Shown: positions 37,503 to 46,970, numbered from the stretch's first letter. The stretch is DNA of 64,000 bases from Frigoriflavimonas asaccharolytica (GCF_013294015.1 NZ_JABSNO010000013.1:20916-84915), one strand, 5' to 3'. Made by a program: numbers and translations. The notes: generated from the sequence alone by a model not told the origin.

Positions 37503-38105
37503 ATGGATAAGAAATCGATTATTTTTTTACTTTCTGGCGCTATCATTGTTCTTTTAATCTTGTTTGGTATCAACAAATGCAGTTCCATTAGCCAAGAAAA
37601 ATCTACCAGCTACAATTATTTGCTTACAAACCAGATAACAAAAATGAATAAAATGGTGGTTGTAGAACAAGATTTTTCTAGCATCCAAAAAACCAAATTA
37701 TCTTTTGAAATACTAGGAAAAAAAATCTCTGATAATGAAATCGTTACCCTCACAAATACCAATGCTCAGGTTTCTTATGATTTGAAAAAGATGAAATTGG
37801 AGGTAGATTCCATCAATAAAAAATTGATCATTAAAGAATTGCCTAATGCGGAAATAAAGATAAATCCTAATGTAGAAATACAATCAATGGACGATTCTTT
37901 CATCAATAGAATTGACGAAAATCAAATAAAAAAAGTGACAAAATCTGCAAAAGATGCCGCTGTAAAAAGAGTTGATCAAAATCAATTGAGAAGTGAAGGG
38001 AGAAATCAATTAAAAGAAAACCTCAATCAGATATTTATTTTAGCAAAAGCACTAAAATATGAAATTGTAGATGAAACAGGACAAATTGATACTACAAAAT
38101 TATAA
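37503..38105 (+). CDS. DUF4230-domain membrane-anchored protein
   Basis: 200 residues. One N-terminal transmembrane helix (about 5-24), then the DUF4230 domain, recognised from memory of the layout (YDLKKMKLEVDSINKKL, long amphipathic C-terminal helix). Function unknown. The ATG at 37503 is preferred to the TTG one codon earlier. It lies between a thioredoxin-like lipoprotein and a short acidic protein gene. Confidence 0.75.
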   Translation: MDKKSIIFLLSGAIIVLLILFGINKCSSISQEKSTSYNYLLTNQITKMNKMVVVEQDFSSIQKTKLSFEILGKKISDNEIVTLTNTNAQVSYDLKKMKLEVDSINKKLIIKELPNAEIKINPNVEIQSMDDSFINRIDENQIKKVTKSAKDAAVKRVDQNQLRSEGRNQLKENLNQIFILAKALKYEIVDETGQIDTTKL

Positions 38106-38114
38106 TTTAAAACA

Positions 38115-38306
38115 ATGAATACAGAAGATAAAAACCAAGAGTCTACCGAAAAAATTTCTGAAGCACAAAGACAAAAACAAAATCAAGATTTTGAAAATAT
38201 TCCTGCAGCCTCTGAAAATCAAAATCCTCCGGATATTGACAAGAGCGATATAGAAAAATCTTCTGAGACAAATGAGGAAGGCAAAATGGAAAACGAAGAA
38301 AAATAG
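38115..38306 (+). CDS. Small acidic, probably disordered protein
   Basis: 63 residues, about half of them Glu, Asp, Lys, Gln or Asn, with no hydrophobic core, signal or recognised family. It begins 9 bases past the DUF4230 stop in the same direction, and its codon use resembles its neighbours, so it may be real. No Shine-Dalgarno site supports it. Confidence 0.45.
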   Translation: MNTEDKNQESTEKISEAQRQKQNQDFENIPAASENQNPPDIDKSDIEKSSETNEEGKMENEEK

Positions 38307-38403
38307 TCTACAAACAGAATTCACTTACATCTTTTATTATCGTGAATTTCTTTCTAGTAAAAGAAATTTTCGTATTTTTGCATATTAATTTTTCAGTTCA
38401 ATT

Positions 38404-40323
38404 ATGGTAAATATTACACTTCCTGATGGAAGCATCAAAAATTTTGAAAATCCAGTTACTCCGCATGACATTGCGCTTTCTATAAGCGAAGGTTTGGCGA
38501 GAAATACCATTTCTTCAATAGTAAATGGTACACAAGTAGAAACAACTACAACAATTGATAAAGATGCAACGGTACAATTACTAACCTGGAATGATAGTTT
38601 GGGTAAGAAGGCTTTTTGGCATTCTTCTGCTCACCTTTTGGCACAAGCAATTTTAGCCTATTTTCCAGAAGCGAAATTAACCATCGGTCCAGCTATAGAA
38701 AATGGATTTTACTATGATGTAGATTTTGGTGAAGAAGTTCTTTCTGAAAAGGATTTTGAAAAGATTGAGAAGAAAATGCTAGAAAATGCTAAAAAAAATA
38801 GCAGCTTTTCATTATACTCAGTGTCAAAAGAAGATGCACTTTCGGAATACAAAGACAATATATACAAGCAAGAATTAATTTCCAATCTTCAAGATGGGGA
38901 AATCACTTTTTGCAAACATGATGATTTCACAGATCTTTGTAGAGGTGGTCATATTCCTTCTACAGGAATCGTGAAAGCTGTGAAAATCTTAAATGCAGCA
39001 GGAGCATATTGGAGAGGTGATGAGAAGAATAAACAATTAACACGTGTTTATGCAATCTCTTTCCCAAAACAAAAAGATTTAACGGAATATTTAGAATTAC
39101 TAGAAGAGGCAAAACGCCGTGATCATAGAAAATTAGGTAAGGAAATGGGTATTTTCGCTTTTTCTGAGAAAGTGGGAGCAGGATTGCCATTATGGTTGCC
39201 GAAAGGAACTATTTTAAGAAAAAAATTAGAAGATTTCTTATCAAAAGCTCAGAAAAAAGGTGGTTACGAATTTGTAATGACTCCACATATTGCCAATGTA
39301 GAACTTTATAAGACTTCTGGACATTATGAAAAATATGGAGCAGATAGTTTTCAACCCATAAAAACTCCGCATGAAGGTGAAGAGTTCTTTCTAAAGCCAA
39401 TGAACTGTCCGCACCACTGCGAAATATATAAAACATCGCAATGGAGCTATAGAGATTTACCAAAAAGATATGCAGAATTTGGAACAGTTTATAGATATGA
39501 ACAATCTGGCGAATTGCATGGATTAACGAGGGTGAGAGGTTTCACGCAAGATGATGCACACATTTTCTGTACTCCAGATCAATTGATGGATGAATTCAAA
39601 AAAGTAATTGATTTAACGCTTTATGTTTTTAATTCCTTAGGTTTTTCAGATTTTACCACACAAATTTCTTTAAGAGATCCAGAAAATAAGCAAAAATATA
39701 TCGGTTCTGATGAAAATTGGGAGAAAGCTGAAAATGCAATTATCACTGCTGCAAATGAAAAAAATCTAAAAACTGTAATAGAATACGGCGAAGCTGCATT
39801 CTACGGACCAAAGTTAGATTTTATGGTGAAAGATGCATTAGGAAGAAGTTGGCAATTAGGAACTATTCAAGTAGATTATAATTTGCCAGAAAGATTTGAA
39901 TTGAATTATATTGGTAATGATGGTGAAAAGCACAGACCAGTGATGATCCATCGTGCACCATTTGGTTCTATGGAACGTTTTATTGCTATTTTAATAGAAA
40001 ATACAGCTGGAGAATTTCCATTATGGTTGGCTCCAAATCCTTATATTCTATTGCCAATAAGTGAAAAATTTGCAGATTATGCAGAAAAAGTTTCTGAATT
40101 GCTAGAAAATAACGATATTAGCGGAGAAATAGATGCAAGAAACGAGAAGACGGGCAAGAAAATACGAGACGCAGAGATGAGCAAATTTCCATTTATGTTG
40201 ATTGTTGGTGAGAATGAAGCCGCGAATGGCACTGTTTCTGTAAGAAAACGTGGCGAGGGAGATTTAGGAGAGATGAAACTGGAAGATTTTATTTCCATGT
40301 TTAAAAAAGAAGCAACTATCTAA
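38404..40323 (+). CDS. thrS: Threonyl-tRNA synthetase
   Basis: 639 residues, class II synthetase with the full set of domains: TGS (about 1-62), the editing domain with [10 protein letters not shown], the catalytic core with zinc-binding [11 protein letters not shown], then [15 protein letters not shown] and [12 protein letters not shown], and a C-terminal anticodon-binding domain. A TATTTTTG box lies upstream (38373-38380). It is followed by infC, rpmI and rplT, the common bacterial thrS-infC-rpmI-rplT order. Confidence 0.97.
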   Translation: MVNITLPDGSIKNFENPVTPHDIALSISEGLARNTISSIVNGTQVETTTTIDKDATVQLLTWNDSLGKKAFWHSSAHLLAQAILAYFPEAKLTIGPAIENGFYYDVDFGEEVLSEKDFEKIEKKMLENAKKNSSFSLYSVSKEDALSEYKDNIYKQELISNLQDGEITFCKHDDFTDLCRGGHIPSTGIVKAVKILNAAGAYWRGDEKNKQLTRVYAISFPKQKDLTEYLELLEEAKRRDHRKLGKEMGIFAFSEKVGAGLPLWLPKGTILRKKLEDFLSKAQKKGGYEFVMTPHIANVELYKTSGHYEKYGADSFQPIKTPHEGEEFFLKPMNCPHHCEIYKTSQWSYRDLPKRYAEFGTVYRYEQSGELHGLTRVRGFTQDDAHIFCTPDQLMDEFKKVIDLTLYVFNSLGFSDFTTQISLRDPENKQKYIGSDENWEKAENAIITAANEKNLKTVIEYGEAAFYGPKLDFMVKDALGRSWQLGTIQVDYNLPERFELNYIGNDGEKHRPVMIHRAPFGSMERFIAILIENTAGEFPLWLAPNPYILLPISEKFADYAEKVSELLENNDISGEIDARNEKTGKKIRDAEMSKFPFMLIVGENEAANGTVSVRKRGEGDLGEMKLEDFISMFKKEATI

Positions 40324-40401
40324 AAAAAGACTAAATTTGCAAACGAAATAAAAAAGATTATATTATCTTTATAGAAAAATAACCATTTAAAATATACTAC
40401 A

Positions 40402-40971
40402 ATAGCACAGAAAAGATTTTACAACAGAAGAACTCCTAGACGTCAGGAAGATTTACACATGATCAATGACAAAATCCGCGCGAATGAACTTCGTTTGGTA
40501 GGAGACAATATAGAAATAGGACCAGAACAAGGTGTATTTTCATTAGCGAAAGCGCAACAAATGGCAAAAGATCAAGAATTAGATCTTGTCGTTATTTCAG
40601 ATAAAGCTGAACCTTTTGTTGCAAGAATTTTAGATTATAAAAAATTCTTGTACGAGCAAAAGAAGAAGACTAAAGAGCTGAAAGCGAAGCAGGTAAAGGT
40701 TGTGGTAAAAGAAATTCGTTTCGGTCCACAAACTGATGATCACGATTATGATTTTAAGAAGAAACACGCAGAAAAGTTTTTAGAAGAAGGTGCTAAGTTG
40801 AAGACTTACGTATTCTTTAAAGGTAGATCTATTGTTTTTAAAGATCAAGGGGAAATTCTTCTACTACGTCTTGCACAAGAATTGGAGCACGTGGGAAAAG
40901 TAGATTCTTTGCCAAAATTAGAAGGAAAAAGAATGATCATGATGATGAGCCCGAAGAAACCTGCAAAATAA
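40402..40971 (+). CDS. infC: Translation initiation factor IF-3 with AUA start codon
   Basis: 189 residues from an ATA start at 40402. IF-3 binds the 30S subunit and checks start-codon/initiator pairing. Codons after the ATA read [28 protein letters not shown], the usual flavobacterial N-terminus in two parts; the first ATG in frame is codon 20 (40459) and would remove it. The frame is closed upstream by TAG at 40372, with no ATG, GTG or TTG between. infC commonly uses AUU, AUC or AUA, which IF-3 itself disfavours, giving autoregulation. The N-domain, linker and C-domain ([12 protein letters not shown]) are complete. Confidence 0.92.
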   Translation: MAQKRFYNRRTPRRQEDLHMINDKIRANELRLVGDNIEIGPEQGVFSLAKAQQMAKDQELDLVVISDKAEPFVARILDYKKFLYEQKKKTKELKAKQVKVVVKEIRFGPQTDDHDYDFKKKHAEKFLEEGAKLKTYVFFKGRSIVFKDQGEILLLRLAQELEHVGKVDSLPKLEGKRMIMMMSPKKPAK

Positions 40972-40998
40972 TTAATTGCAAACTTACATTATAAATAG

Positions 40999-41020
40999 AA
41001 CCACGAAAATTTTCGTGGTT
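40999..41020 (+). terminator. Hairpin after infC
   Basis: Perfect 9-bp palindromic stem AACCACGAA/TTCGTGGTT with a 4-base AT loop, followed only by a broken T-tract. It may attenuate rather than fully terminate readthrough into rpmI. Confidence 0.6.
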
Positions 41021-41062
41021 TCTTATTTTATCAAATAAATGAAATTAAATAGTATAAAAGTA

Positions 41063-41092
41063 TTGTCTACATCAATATTTATCGTACTTTTG
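41063..41092 (+). promoter_or_regulatory. Promoter of rpmI-rplT
   Basis: TTG (41063-41065), a 19-base spacer and TACTTTTG (41085-41092). It gives the two ribosomal-protein genes transcription independent of infC. Confidence 0.65.
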
Positions 41093-41136
41093 CACACTGT
41101 AATAGTTGATAACAAAACCTTTTAAAAAGCAGAAAA

Positions 41137-41334
41137 ATGCCAAAATTAAAAACAAAATCAGGAGCTAAAAAGCGTTTTAAGCTTACCGGAACTGGTAAAA
41201 TTAAAAGAAAAGGAGCTTTCAAAAGCCACATTTTAACCAAAAAAGAAACCAAGCAAAAGAGAAATCTTACGCAAACTTCTTATGTTGCAAAAGTGGATAG
41301 AAAAAGTGTACTTCGCCAATTAGCAATTATTTAG
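41137..41334 (+). CDS. rpmI: Large ribosomal subunit protein bL35
   Basis: 65 residues, highly basic, with the typical start [20 protein letters not shown] and end VLRQLAII. It is assembled late into the 50S subunit. It has its own promoter and is followed by an unusually long 122-base spacer before rplT. Confidence 0.97.
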   Translation: MPKLKTKSGAKKRFKLTGTGKIKRKGAFKSHILTKKETKQKRNLTQTSYVAKVDRKSVLRQLAII

Positions 41335-41456
41335 TTTTTATAAATCAATCGGTTTATAAGAATTGAATATCATTCAATCAAGTAATTTAACCCTGAAATA
41401 GTGCAACAAAGTGCAATGAAATAGCTTGCCGCCTCTTTCAAAAAAACAAATTTAAT
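41335..41456 (+). promoter_or_regulatory. Structured rpmI-rplT spacer, possible L20 control site
   Basis: 122 bases with three small hairpins in a row: TTATAAA/TTTATAA (41338-41359), ATTGAAT/ATTCAAT (41362-41378) and TGCA/TGCA with a 6-base loop (41402-41415). L20 represses its own operon in E. coli and Bacillus by binding mRNA that mimics its 23S rRNA site. A comparable role here is inference from position and structure only. Confidence 0.35.
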
Positions 41457-41801
41457 ATGCCAAGATCAGTAAACGCAGTAGCGTCTAGAGCGAGAAGAAA
41501 AAAAGTAATGAAACTTGCGAAAGGTTTTTTCGGAAGAAGAAAAAACGTTTGGACAGTAGCGAAAAACGCGGTAGAGAAAGCAATGTCTTATGCTTACCGT
41601 GGTAGAAAAGAAAAGAAAAGAAATTTCCGTGCATTATGGATCATGCGTATCAACGCTGGTGCAAGACAGTACGGGATGACATACTCTCAATTTATGGGAG
41701 CATGCAAAAAACACAACATAGAATTGAATAGAAAAGTATTGGCAGATTTAGCAATGAATCATCCAGAAGCTTTCAAAGCAGTTGTAGATCAAGTAAAATA
41801 G
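41457..41801 (+). CDS. rplT: Large ribosomal subunit protein bL20
   Basis: 114 residues, basic, with the long N-terminal helix ([20 protein letters not shown]) and the globular C-terminal domain containing [14 protein letters not shown]. An early-binding 23S rRNA assembly protein and, in several bacteria, a translational repressor of rpmI-rplT. It ends 24 bases before an intrinsic terminator. Confidence 0.97.
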   Translation: MPRSVNAVASRARRKKVMKLAKGFFGRRKNVWTVAKNAVEKAMSYAYRGRKEKKRNFRALWIMRINAGARQYGMTYSQFMGACKKHNIELNRKVLADLAMNHPEAFKAVVDQVK

Positions 41802-41825
41802 TAATTCATTTGTTATCAACATTAC

Positions 41826-41857
41826 AATCCTGGATATTTTATCCAGGATTTTTTTTA
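41826..41857 (+). terminator. Terminator of rpmI-rplT
   Basis: Perfect 10-bp stem AATCCTGGAT/ATCCAGGATT, 5-base loop and a run of eight T. Confidence 0.9.
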
Positions 41858-41886
41858 TCTTTACATCTTAAAATCAGAAACTTCCA

Positions 41887-43059
41887 ATGAAAAAAATACT
41901 TCTATTTGTCGGTATAATCTCTTTTCAATCTATATTTTCTCAAAGTTTTATTCCCGCTTACCAAAGTAGAGTAAACAGTATTACACAATCTAATATAAAT
42001 TCTCATCTTACAGAATTTTCTTCTTATGGTGTGAAAACAACTGGAAGCACCAACAATACAAACGCATTGGCTTGGCTAAAAACAAAATATGTTTCGTTTG
42101 GATATGCAGCTTCACAAATTGTAGAAGATCCTTTTACAGTGGGAACTACTAATTCAAAAAATTTAGTGGTTACAAAAATTGGATCGCTCTACCCAAATAC
42201 TTTTGTAATAATTTGCGGTCATTTTGATACCATTGCAGGTCCTGGAGTAAATGACAATGGAAGCGGAATTTCTATAATTCTAGAAGCAGCGAGAATTTTG
42301 AAAGATGTGCCAACAGAATATTCTATTAAATTTATCAATTTTTCTGGTGAAGAGCAAGGCTTGAATGGTAGCCAACATTATGTAAATAACATCGTAAATG
42401 CGAGCACACCAAAAATGGATATTCGTTTGGTATTTAATATAGATCAAGTTGGTGGAAAAGCAGGACAAATAAATAATACCATCGTTTGCGAAAGAGATGA
42501 AAGTACACCAACTACAAATAATGCGGCATCTGCTACCATTACTCAAGAATTGGCAAATTGTACATCACTCTACTCTACTCTTCTTACCACGATTGGACCA
42601 GCATATTCTTCAGATTATATTCCATTTGAAAACAATAATGAAGTTATCACTGGTTTCTACGAATCAAACGTCAGCAGTTTTCCACATACTGCAAATGATA
42701 CTTATACGAATATGGATCCTGTTTTCGTTTTCAATGTTGCCAAAGCGGCACTTGGAGCTCTACAACACTTTGCTGTGGCTTCTACAACTATATTGGCTAC
42801 GAATGAAACAGGAAATGATTTTGATAACGATGCAGTTAGAATTTTTCCAAATCCTACGAAAGACTTCATTAATATAGAAATTAAAAACCGGAACATTATT
42901 ACATATAATTTTGTACTAACAGATGCGGCAGGAAGAATGATTCTACAAAGTAAAAATGAAAGTAAAATAGATGTTTCTTCCTTTGCAACCGGAACTTATT
43001 TTGGGACTTTTACAAGTGGAGAAATAAAACTGACTAAGAAAATTATTATTTCTAAATAA
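41887..43059 (+). CDS. Secreted M28-family zinc aminopeptidase with T9SS sorting domain
   Basis: 390 residues. Signal peptide to about 18, then an M28 fold with zinc-site segments CGHFDTIAG, GVNDNGSGI, FSGEEQGLNGS and FNIDQVGG. The C-terminus (about 315-390) carries a T9SS sorting domain opening with FPNPTKDFIN and ending in a basic tail. It should be an extracellular exopeptidase, complementing the other secreted hydrolases in the window. It sits between two strong terminators, so it is transcribed alone. Confidence 0.92.
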   Translation: MKKILLFVGIISFQSIFSQSFIPAYQSRVNSITQSNINSHLTEFSSYGVKTTGSTNNTNALAWLKTKYVSFGYAASQIVEDPFTVGTTNSKNLVVTKIGSLYPNTFVIICGHFDTIAGPGVNDNGSGISIILEAARILKDVPTEYSIKFINFSGEEQGLNGSQHYVNNIVNASTPKMDIRLVFNIDQVGGKAGQINNTIVCERDESTPTTNNAASATITQELANCTSLYSTLLTTIGPAYSSDYIPFENNNEVITGFYESNVSSFPHTANDTYTNMDPVFVFNVAKAALGALQHFAVASTTILATNETGNDFDNDAVRIFPNPTKDFINIEIKNRNIITYNFVLTDAAGRMILQSKNESKIDVSSFATGTYFGTFTSGEIKLTKKIIISK

Positions 43060-43089
43060 TATTTCTATTGCATAGGTTTTAAATTAATC

Positions 43090-43127
43090 AAAAAAAAAGG
43101 TAAATTTTTCAATTTACCTTTTTTTTA
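43090..43127. terminator. Bidirectional terminator between M28 peptidase and dedA genes
   Basis: Stem GGTAAATT/AATTTACC extended by an A-run on the left and a T-run on the right, so both convergent transcripts end in U-runs. Confidence 0.85.
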
Positions 43128-43134
43128 TGTTTTG

Positions 43135-43824
43135 TTAATGAATATCTTCTTCAAAATTATCTACTTCATGTTTGCTAAAAACAAACTTTAAAATCAATGG
43201 TAAAGTAGTAACCAATACGATGATAATGATAATCATTTCTAAATGCGATTTCAAATCTATACCAAATTGCTTAGAAAAAAGTTCATTCAAATAATGTCCT
43301 GCGAAAATTAAAGAGAAAGACCAAAGAATACCACCAATAACATTGTCTTTCAAAAATTTTGCTCTATCCATATCAACTATACCAGCAACGATTGGCATAA
43401 AAGTTCTTACAATAGGTAAAAATCTCGCCATTATAACGGCCATAGAACCATGTTTTAAGAAAAATTTCTGTGCTTGAAAAAGGTATTTTTTCTTAAAAAA
43501 GAAAGTGTCTTGTTTTTTGTACAAAGATGGTCCGGCTTTTCTTCCAAACCAATATCCAACTGCATTTCCCAAGATAGCAGCAACAGAAACACAACCTGCA
43601 AGCAAAGTAGTATCCAAAAGATCCGAACCACTTCCGCCAAATGTAGTCGTCATGATATCTACAGCGTAAATACCAGAAACAAAAAGCAAACTATCTCCCG
43701 GCAAGAAAAAACCAACGAAAAGTCCTGTTTCTGCGAAAATAATGAATAAAATTACCCAAAATCCACCCATTTTTATATAAAATTCAGGATTTAATAAATC
43801 TTTCCAGCTTTCAAATTGCTCCAT
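43135..43824 (-). CDS. DedA-family membrane protein
   Basis: 229 residues with about five hydrophobic segments. Family motifs: GFFLPGDSLLFVSG near residue 35 and MARFLPIVRTFMPIVAG near residue 135. DedA/VTT proteins are thought to flip lipids such as undecaprenyl phosphate or phosphatidylethanolamine and support membrane energetics. A single leftward gene that shares a terminator with the convergent M28 gene. Confidence 0.92.
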   Translation of the reverse strand: MEQFESWKDLLNPEFYIKMGGFWVILFIIFAETGLFVGFFLPGDSLLFVSGIYAVDIMTTTFGGSGSDLLDTTLLAGCVSVAAILGNAVGYWFGRKAGPSLYKKQDTFFFKKKYLFQAQKFFLKHGSMAVIMARFLPIVRTFMPIVAGIVDMDRAKFLKDNVIGGILWSFSLIFAGHYLNELFSKQFGIDLKSHLEMIIIIIVLVTTLPLILKFVFSKHEVDNFEEDIH

Positions 43825-43970
43825 TAGGTTTTATTATTTTCACAAAAATAGCGTATTTAATTAATTAAAAAAAGTCTGTTGAATAGCTTTAACAAACTTT
43901 AATACTATTAAAATAAAGAATTTTCGATAAGAATAAATTAATAATAAATAAAATTCAAAATCAAAATTCT

Positions 43971-43978
43971 TACCTTTG
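43971..43978 (+). promoter_or_regulatory. -7 element upstream of the transaldolase gene
   Basis: TACCTTTG, 19 bases before the ATG. No clear -33 element accompanies it. Confidence 0.4.
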
Positions 43979-43997
43979 CACAACCAAAAAAATAATT

Positions 43998-44651
43998 ATG
44001 AAATTTTTTATCGATACTGCAAATTTAGACCAGATTAGAGAAGCTCAAGATCTTGGGATTTTGGACGGTGTAACTACAAATCCATCGCTTATGGCGAAAG
44101 AGGGAATCGCAGGGAAGGATGCTATTAATGCGCATTACAAAACCATTTGCGAAATTGTAGACGGAGATATTTCTGCGGAAGTACTTTCTACAACCTACGA
44201 AGAAATGATCGCAGAAGGAGACGAATTGGCAAAAATTCACCCTAATATTGTAGTGAAAATTCCTATGATAAAAGATGGAATAAAAGCTTTAAAATATTTT
44301 GCAGACAAAGGAATTAAAACAAATTGTACTTTAATATTTTCTGCAGGACAAGCGTTACTTGCTGCAAAAGCAGGTGCAAATTATGTATCGCCATTTTTGG
44401 GTAGATTAGATGATATTTCTGTAGACGGAATGAATTTAATAGAAGAAATAAGATTGATATTTGACAATTATATGTATGATTGTGAGATACTTGCAGCCTC
44501 TATTCGTTCACCGATGCACATTATCAATTGTGCAAAAGTAGGTGCAGATGTGGTAACTTCTCCTCTATCTTCCATATTAAATTTATTGAATCATCCATTA
44601 ACGGATAAAGGTTTGGCGCAGTTTGTAGCTGATGCCGAGAAGATGAAGTAA
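43998..44651 (+). CDS. Transaldolase / fructose-6-phosphate aldolase-like protein
   Basis: 217 residues, the short TalC/FSA class. The Schiff-base lysine is Lys87 in VVKIPM, with FIDTAN (4-9), TTNPSL (26-31) and [15 protein letters not shown] as further family motifs. In bacteria that lack a long transaldolase these short enzymes usually act as transaldolase in the pentose phosphate pathway; true fructose-6-phosphate aldolase activity cannot be excluded. Monocistronic, with a strong terminator downstream. Confidence 0.92.
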   Translation: MKFFIDTANLDQIREAQDLGILDGVTTNPSLMAKEGIAGKDAINAHYKTICEIVDGDISAEVLSTTYEEMIAEGDELAKIHPNIVVKIPMIKDGIKALKYFADKGIKTNCTLIFSAGQALLAAKAGANYVSPFLGRLDDISVDGMNLIEEIRLIFDNYMYDCEILAASIRSPMHIINCAKVGADVVTSPLSSILNLLNHPLTDKGLAQFVADAEKMK

Positions 44652-44664
44652 ATTGAGAACAAGA

Positions 44665-44688
44665 GATAATAGACTGATAGATAATAGA
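44665..44688 (+). repeat. Intergenic GATAATAG repeat, copy 1
   Basis: 24 bases matching 21 of 24 positions of the copy at 53134-53157. It lies between the transaldolase stop and its terminator. Confidence 0.45.
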
Positions 44689-44691
44689 TTA

Positions 44692-44725
44692 AAAATCCTG
44701 AAAATTAAATTTCAGGATTTTTTTT
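44692..44725 (+). terminator. Terminator of the transaldolase gene
   Basis: Stem AAAATCCTGAAA/TTTCAGGATTTT with a short AT loop and extra T. Confidence 0.85.
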
Positions 44726-44746
44726 GGCTAATTATTTCAAAAAATT

Positions 44747-46543
44747 TTACCTTTTTGTAGTAATTCTTACTTCGTTTTTTTCTTCGCCATTATGCTTGTT
44801 GCGTTTGATGTTGACAGTTTTTATTTTTTTAGGATTTAATGCTTTGGCAGTTTTCTCATCAGAAAGTTTGCCGTTGATGTAAACATCTGCATTTTTTAAA
44901 TTTTTATCATTTACAATCGTTTCGTTTTCAGTTGAATCTTCATCTGTAATATAGCTAGATGACGCTGAATAAATAACGTCATTATTTTTTAAAAATTGCT
45001 GACTGTTTGCAGATACTATTGTTTTAAATGGTGCATTTTTTAAACCCTGCTTTTCAACATCTAAATTTCCAGATTTGGATTCTATGTAAATTTTACCATT
45101 ACCATCAATTTTTTCTACAGTAACAGATTTGATGTCATTAGGATTTATATTTTTAAATTTTGCAGAACTAATCTCAATGTTATCTAAATAATATTTTGGA
45201 TTTTTTAGTTTAGCTTCATTATCAATTCTTATTTTGTCAGATATCAATTTTAGTTTAGTAATATCAGCTTCATTATTTGCTTTATAAACTTTATCATTTT
45301 CAAGTTTAGTATTGTGCTGTACAATCATAGAATCTAATTGTGCATGTACTGCATTTGATTTTGAATGTCTATATTCTGCTAAATTTTGTTCAGAAGCTAC
45401 AGCAAGTTGGTTAGTTTTGGCAAGATAATCTTCAGTATTTATTAATTGTGTTGAAACTTGGTACCTTTCACCTTTCTTCTTGCCAGCAATTGACTTTTCT
45501 CTTACATCTTTCAATACTGATTTTAGATTTTTCAGCGTTGCAGGGTCTAATGATTCCATAACTTTTCTTTGTTCCGGATCTAATTTTACCAAAATTTCTT
45601 GATATAAAGTTTCTGCATTTACAGTATCGTTTTTAATCTTTGAAATCTGATTTTCTTGAGAAATAATATCTTTTCTTATCTCCCTATTCTCCGCTTTCAC
45701 CATATAAGCGAAAACTAAACAGAACAAGAGTGGCAAAGCGAATACTTTGCGGAAATAACTGAATTTTGTGTTGGATTTTTTTAACATCGTGATTCTTTTT
45801 TTAAGGTTAGAATTTAGGAACGGACTGGTTGCTGGCAAAACGTTTCCAGAAAAATGAGCTTCCAAAAGCATCTGCGCAAACGCTTTGGTATCAGAATTTT
45901 TCAAGGCTTTTTTGTCCGCCAAATACTCGTGGATCAGGTTGATTTCTTTTTTTATTAAATAAAATATTGGATTAAACCAAAATAATGCAGTGATGATTTC
46001 TATACATAATTTATCAATAGAATGTTTTTGTTCTATGTGCACCATCTCGTGTTTTAGAATTTGTTTGCCCAAATCTGATTGCAACAAAATGCTATCTTTC
46101 CAAAATAGATTTTTGAAAAAAGAGAACGGTGCATTTTCTAAATTCGTCATAAAAAAAGAAATTCCTTCAAAGTTCTCTTCAGGAAACTCTCGTTTAAGTT
46201 GATGTATTTTTAATAATGCTAAAGAAAATTTAGCTATAAAAAAGACAGAAAGAACTGCAACAGCTCCAAGAATAATTGTAAAAATAGAGATATCATTTGT
46301 CGTAGTATTTGAAGGTGAATTGTTTTGAAAAAATGCTACTATTTGATAAAAATTTTCATTAAGTTTTATCGTGAAATAATTAACTTTCAGCAGAGGCAAA
46401 ACCAAACTTATGGCTAAAGTGCCAAGTAAATAAAACCGATTGTAATGATGAAATGTTTTGTCTTTCAAGAAGATGCTATAGTATAAAAACATTACCGCAG
46501 AACACAAAACCACTTTCCCGAAGTAGAAAATTAGCGTTTCCAT
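44747..46543 (-). CDS. M56-family (BlaR1-like) membrane metallopeptidase
   Basis: 598 residues. Four transmembrane helices surround the peptidase site HEMVH (His165, Glu166, His169) with a downstream glutamate in NLIHEYLADKKAL. After a last helix (about 271-287) comes a periplasmic region of about 310 residues with no penicillin-binding domain. It contains two similar segments, PNDIKSVTVEKIDGNGKIYI and NPKKIKTVNIKRN ending VRITTK, that resemble TonB-receptor plug strands. Such proteins sense an outside signal and trigger loss of their BlaI-type repressor. The start overlaps the stop of the BlaI gene by one base. Confidence 0.88.
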   Translation of the reverse strand: METLIFYFGKVVLCSAVMFLYYSIFLKDKTFHHYNRFYLLGTLAISLVLPLLKVNYFTIKLNENFYQIVAFFQNNSPSNTTTNDISIFTIILGAVAVLSVFFIAKFSLALLKIHQLKREFPEENFEGISFFMTNLENAPFSFFKNLFWKDSILLQSDLGKQILKHEMVHIEQKHSIDKLCIEIITALFWFNPIFYLIKKEINLIHEYLADKKALKNSDTKAFAQMLLEAHFSGNVLPATSPFLNSNLKKRITMLKKSNTKFSYFRKVFALPLLFCLVFAYMVKAENREIRKDIISQENQISKIKNDTVNAETLYQEILVKLDPEQRKVMESLDPATLKNLKSVLKDVREKSIAGKKKGERYQVSTQLINTEDYLAKTNQLAVASEQNLAEYRHSKSNAVHAQLDSMIVQHNTKLENDKVYKANNEADITKLKLISDKIRIDNEAKLKNPKYYLDNIEISSAKFKNINPNDIKSVTVEKIDGNGKIYIESKSGNLDVEKQGLKNAPFKTIVSANSQQFLKNNDVIYSASSSYITDEDSTENETIVNDKNLKNADVYINGKLSDEKTAKALNPKKIKTVNIKRNKHNGEEKNEVRITTKR

Positions 46544-46911
46544 TAGTCTTTAGATTTAAGTTCGTTTAATAATAATTCTAAATCTTCTATGCTCATTTCG
46601 TTTCTATCTACTAAAAACGAAACTGCATTTTTGTAAGATCCATCAAAATAATTGTTGATGATTTTGCTGATGGATTTCCCGCTGTATTGATCTTTAGAAA
46701 TCAGGGCAAAATATTCATGCTGTCTACCGAAAATTTTAAAATCAACAAAATCTTTGTCTTTCAGTACCTTTAAAATTGTAGAAACAGTATTGGTATGCGG
46801 TTTTGGTTCTGGGAAAAGTTCTAAAATATCTTTAAGAAATGCCTTTTTCAGATTCCACAAATATTGCATTACTTGCTCTTCGGCTTTGGTTAAACTTGGT
46901 ATCTTTTTCAT
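46543..46911 (-). CDS. BlaI/MecI-family transcriptional repressor
   Basis: 122 residues, winged helix with the family start LTKAEEQVMQYLWNLKKAFL and the recognition region HTNTVSTILKVLKDKDFV, then a dimerisation tail. It represses genes by binding TACA/TGTA-type palindromes and is inactivated when the partner M56 protease is stimulated. It is coupled by a one-base overlap to the M56 gene. A candidate operator lies over its own promoter. Confidence 0.92.
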   Translation of the reverse strand: MKKIPSLTKAEEQVMQYLWNLKKAFLKDILELFPEPKPHTNTVSTILKVLKDKDFVDFKIFGRQHEYFALISKDQYSGKSISKIINNYFDGSYKNAVSFLVDRNEMSIEDLELLLNELKSKD

Positions 46912-46928
46912 AACTATTAATCTAGTGA

Positions 46929-46970
46929 TACAAATATAGAAATAATCTTTGATATATAACTATTTTTGTA
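46929..46970 (-). promoter_or_regulatory. Probable BlaI operator and promoter
   Basis: Imperfect inverted repeat TACAAATATAG (46929-46939) and CTATTTTTGTA (46960-46970): 10 of 11 positions match, centres 31 bases apart. The left arm contains the minus-strand TATATTTG box (46931-46938). Confidence 0.5.

Noticed and set aside
38319..38348. Hairpin AATTCAC/GTGAATT before thrS as a terminator or threonine leader
   Set aside because: Only a 7-bp stem with a 16-base loop and no T-run; no run of Thr codons or T-box features is present.
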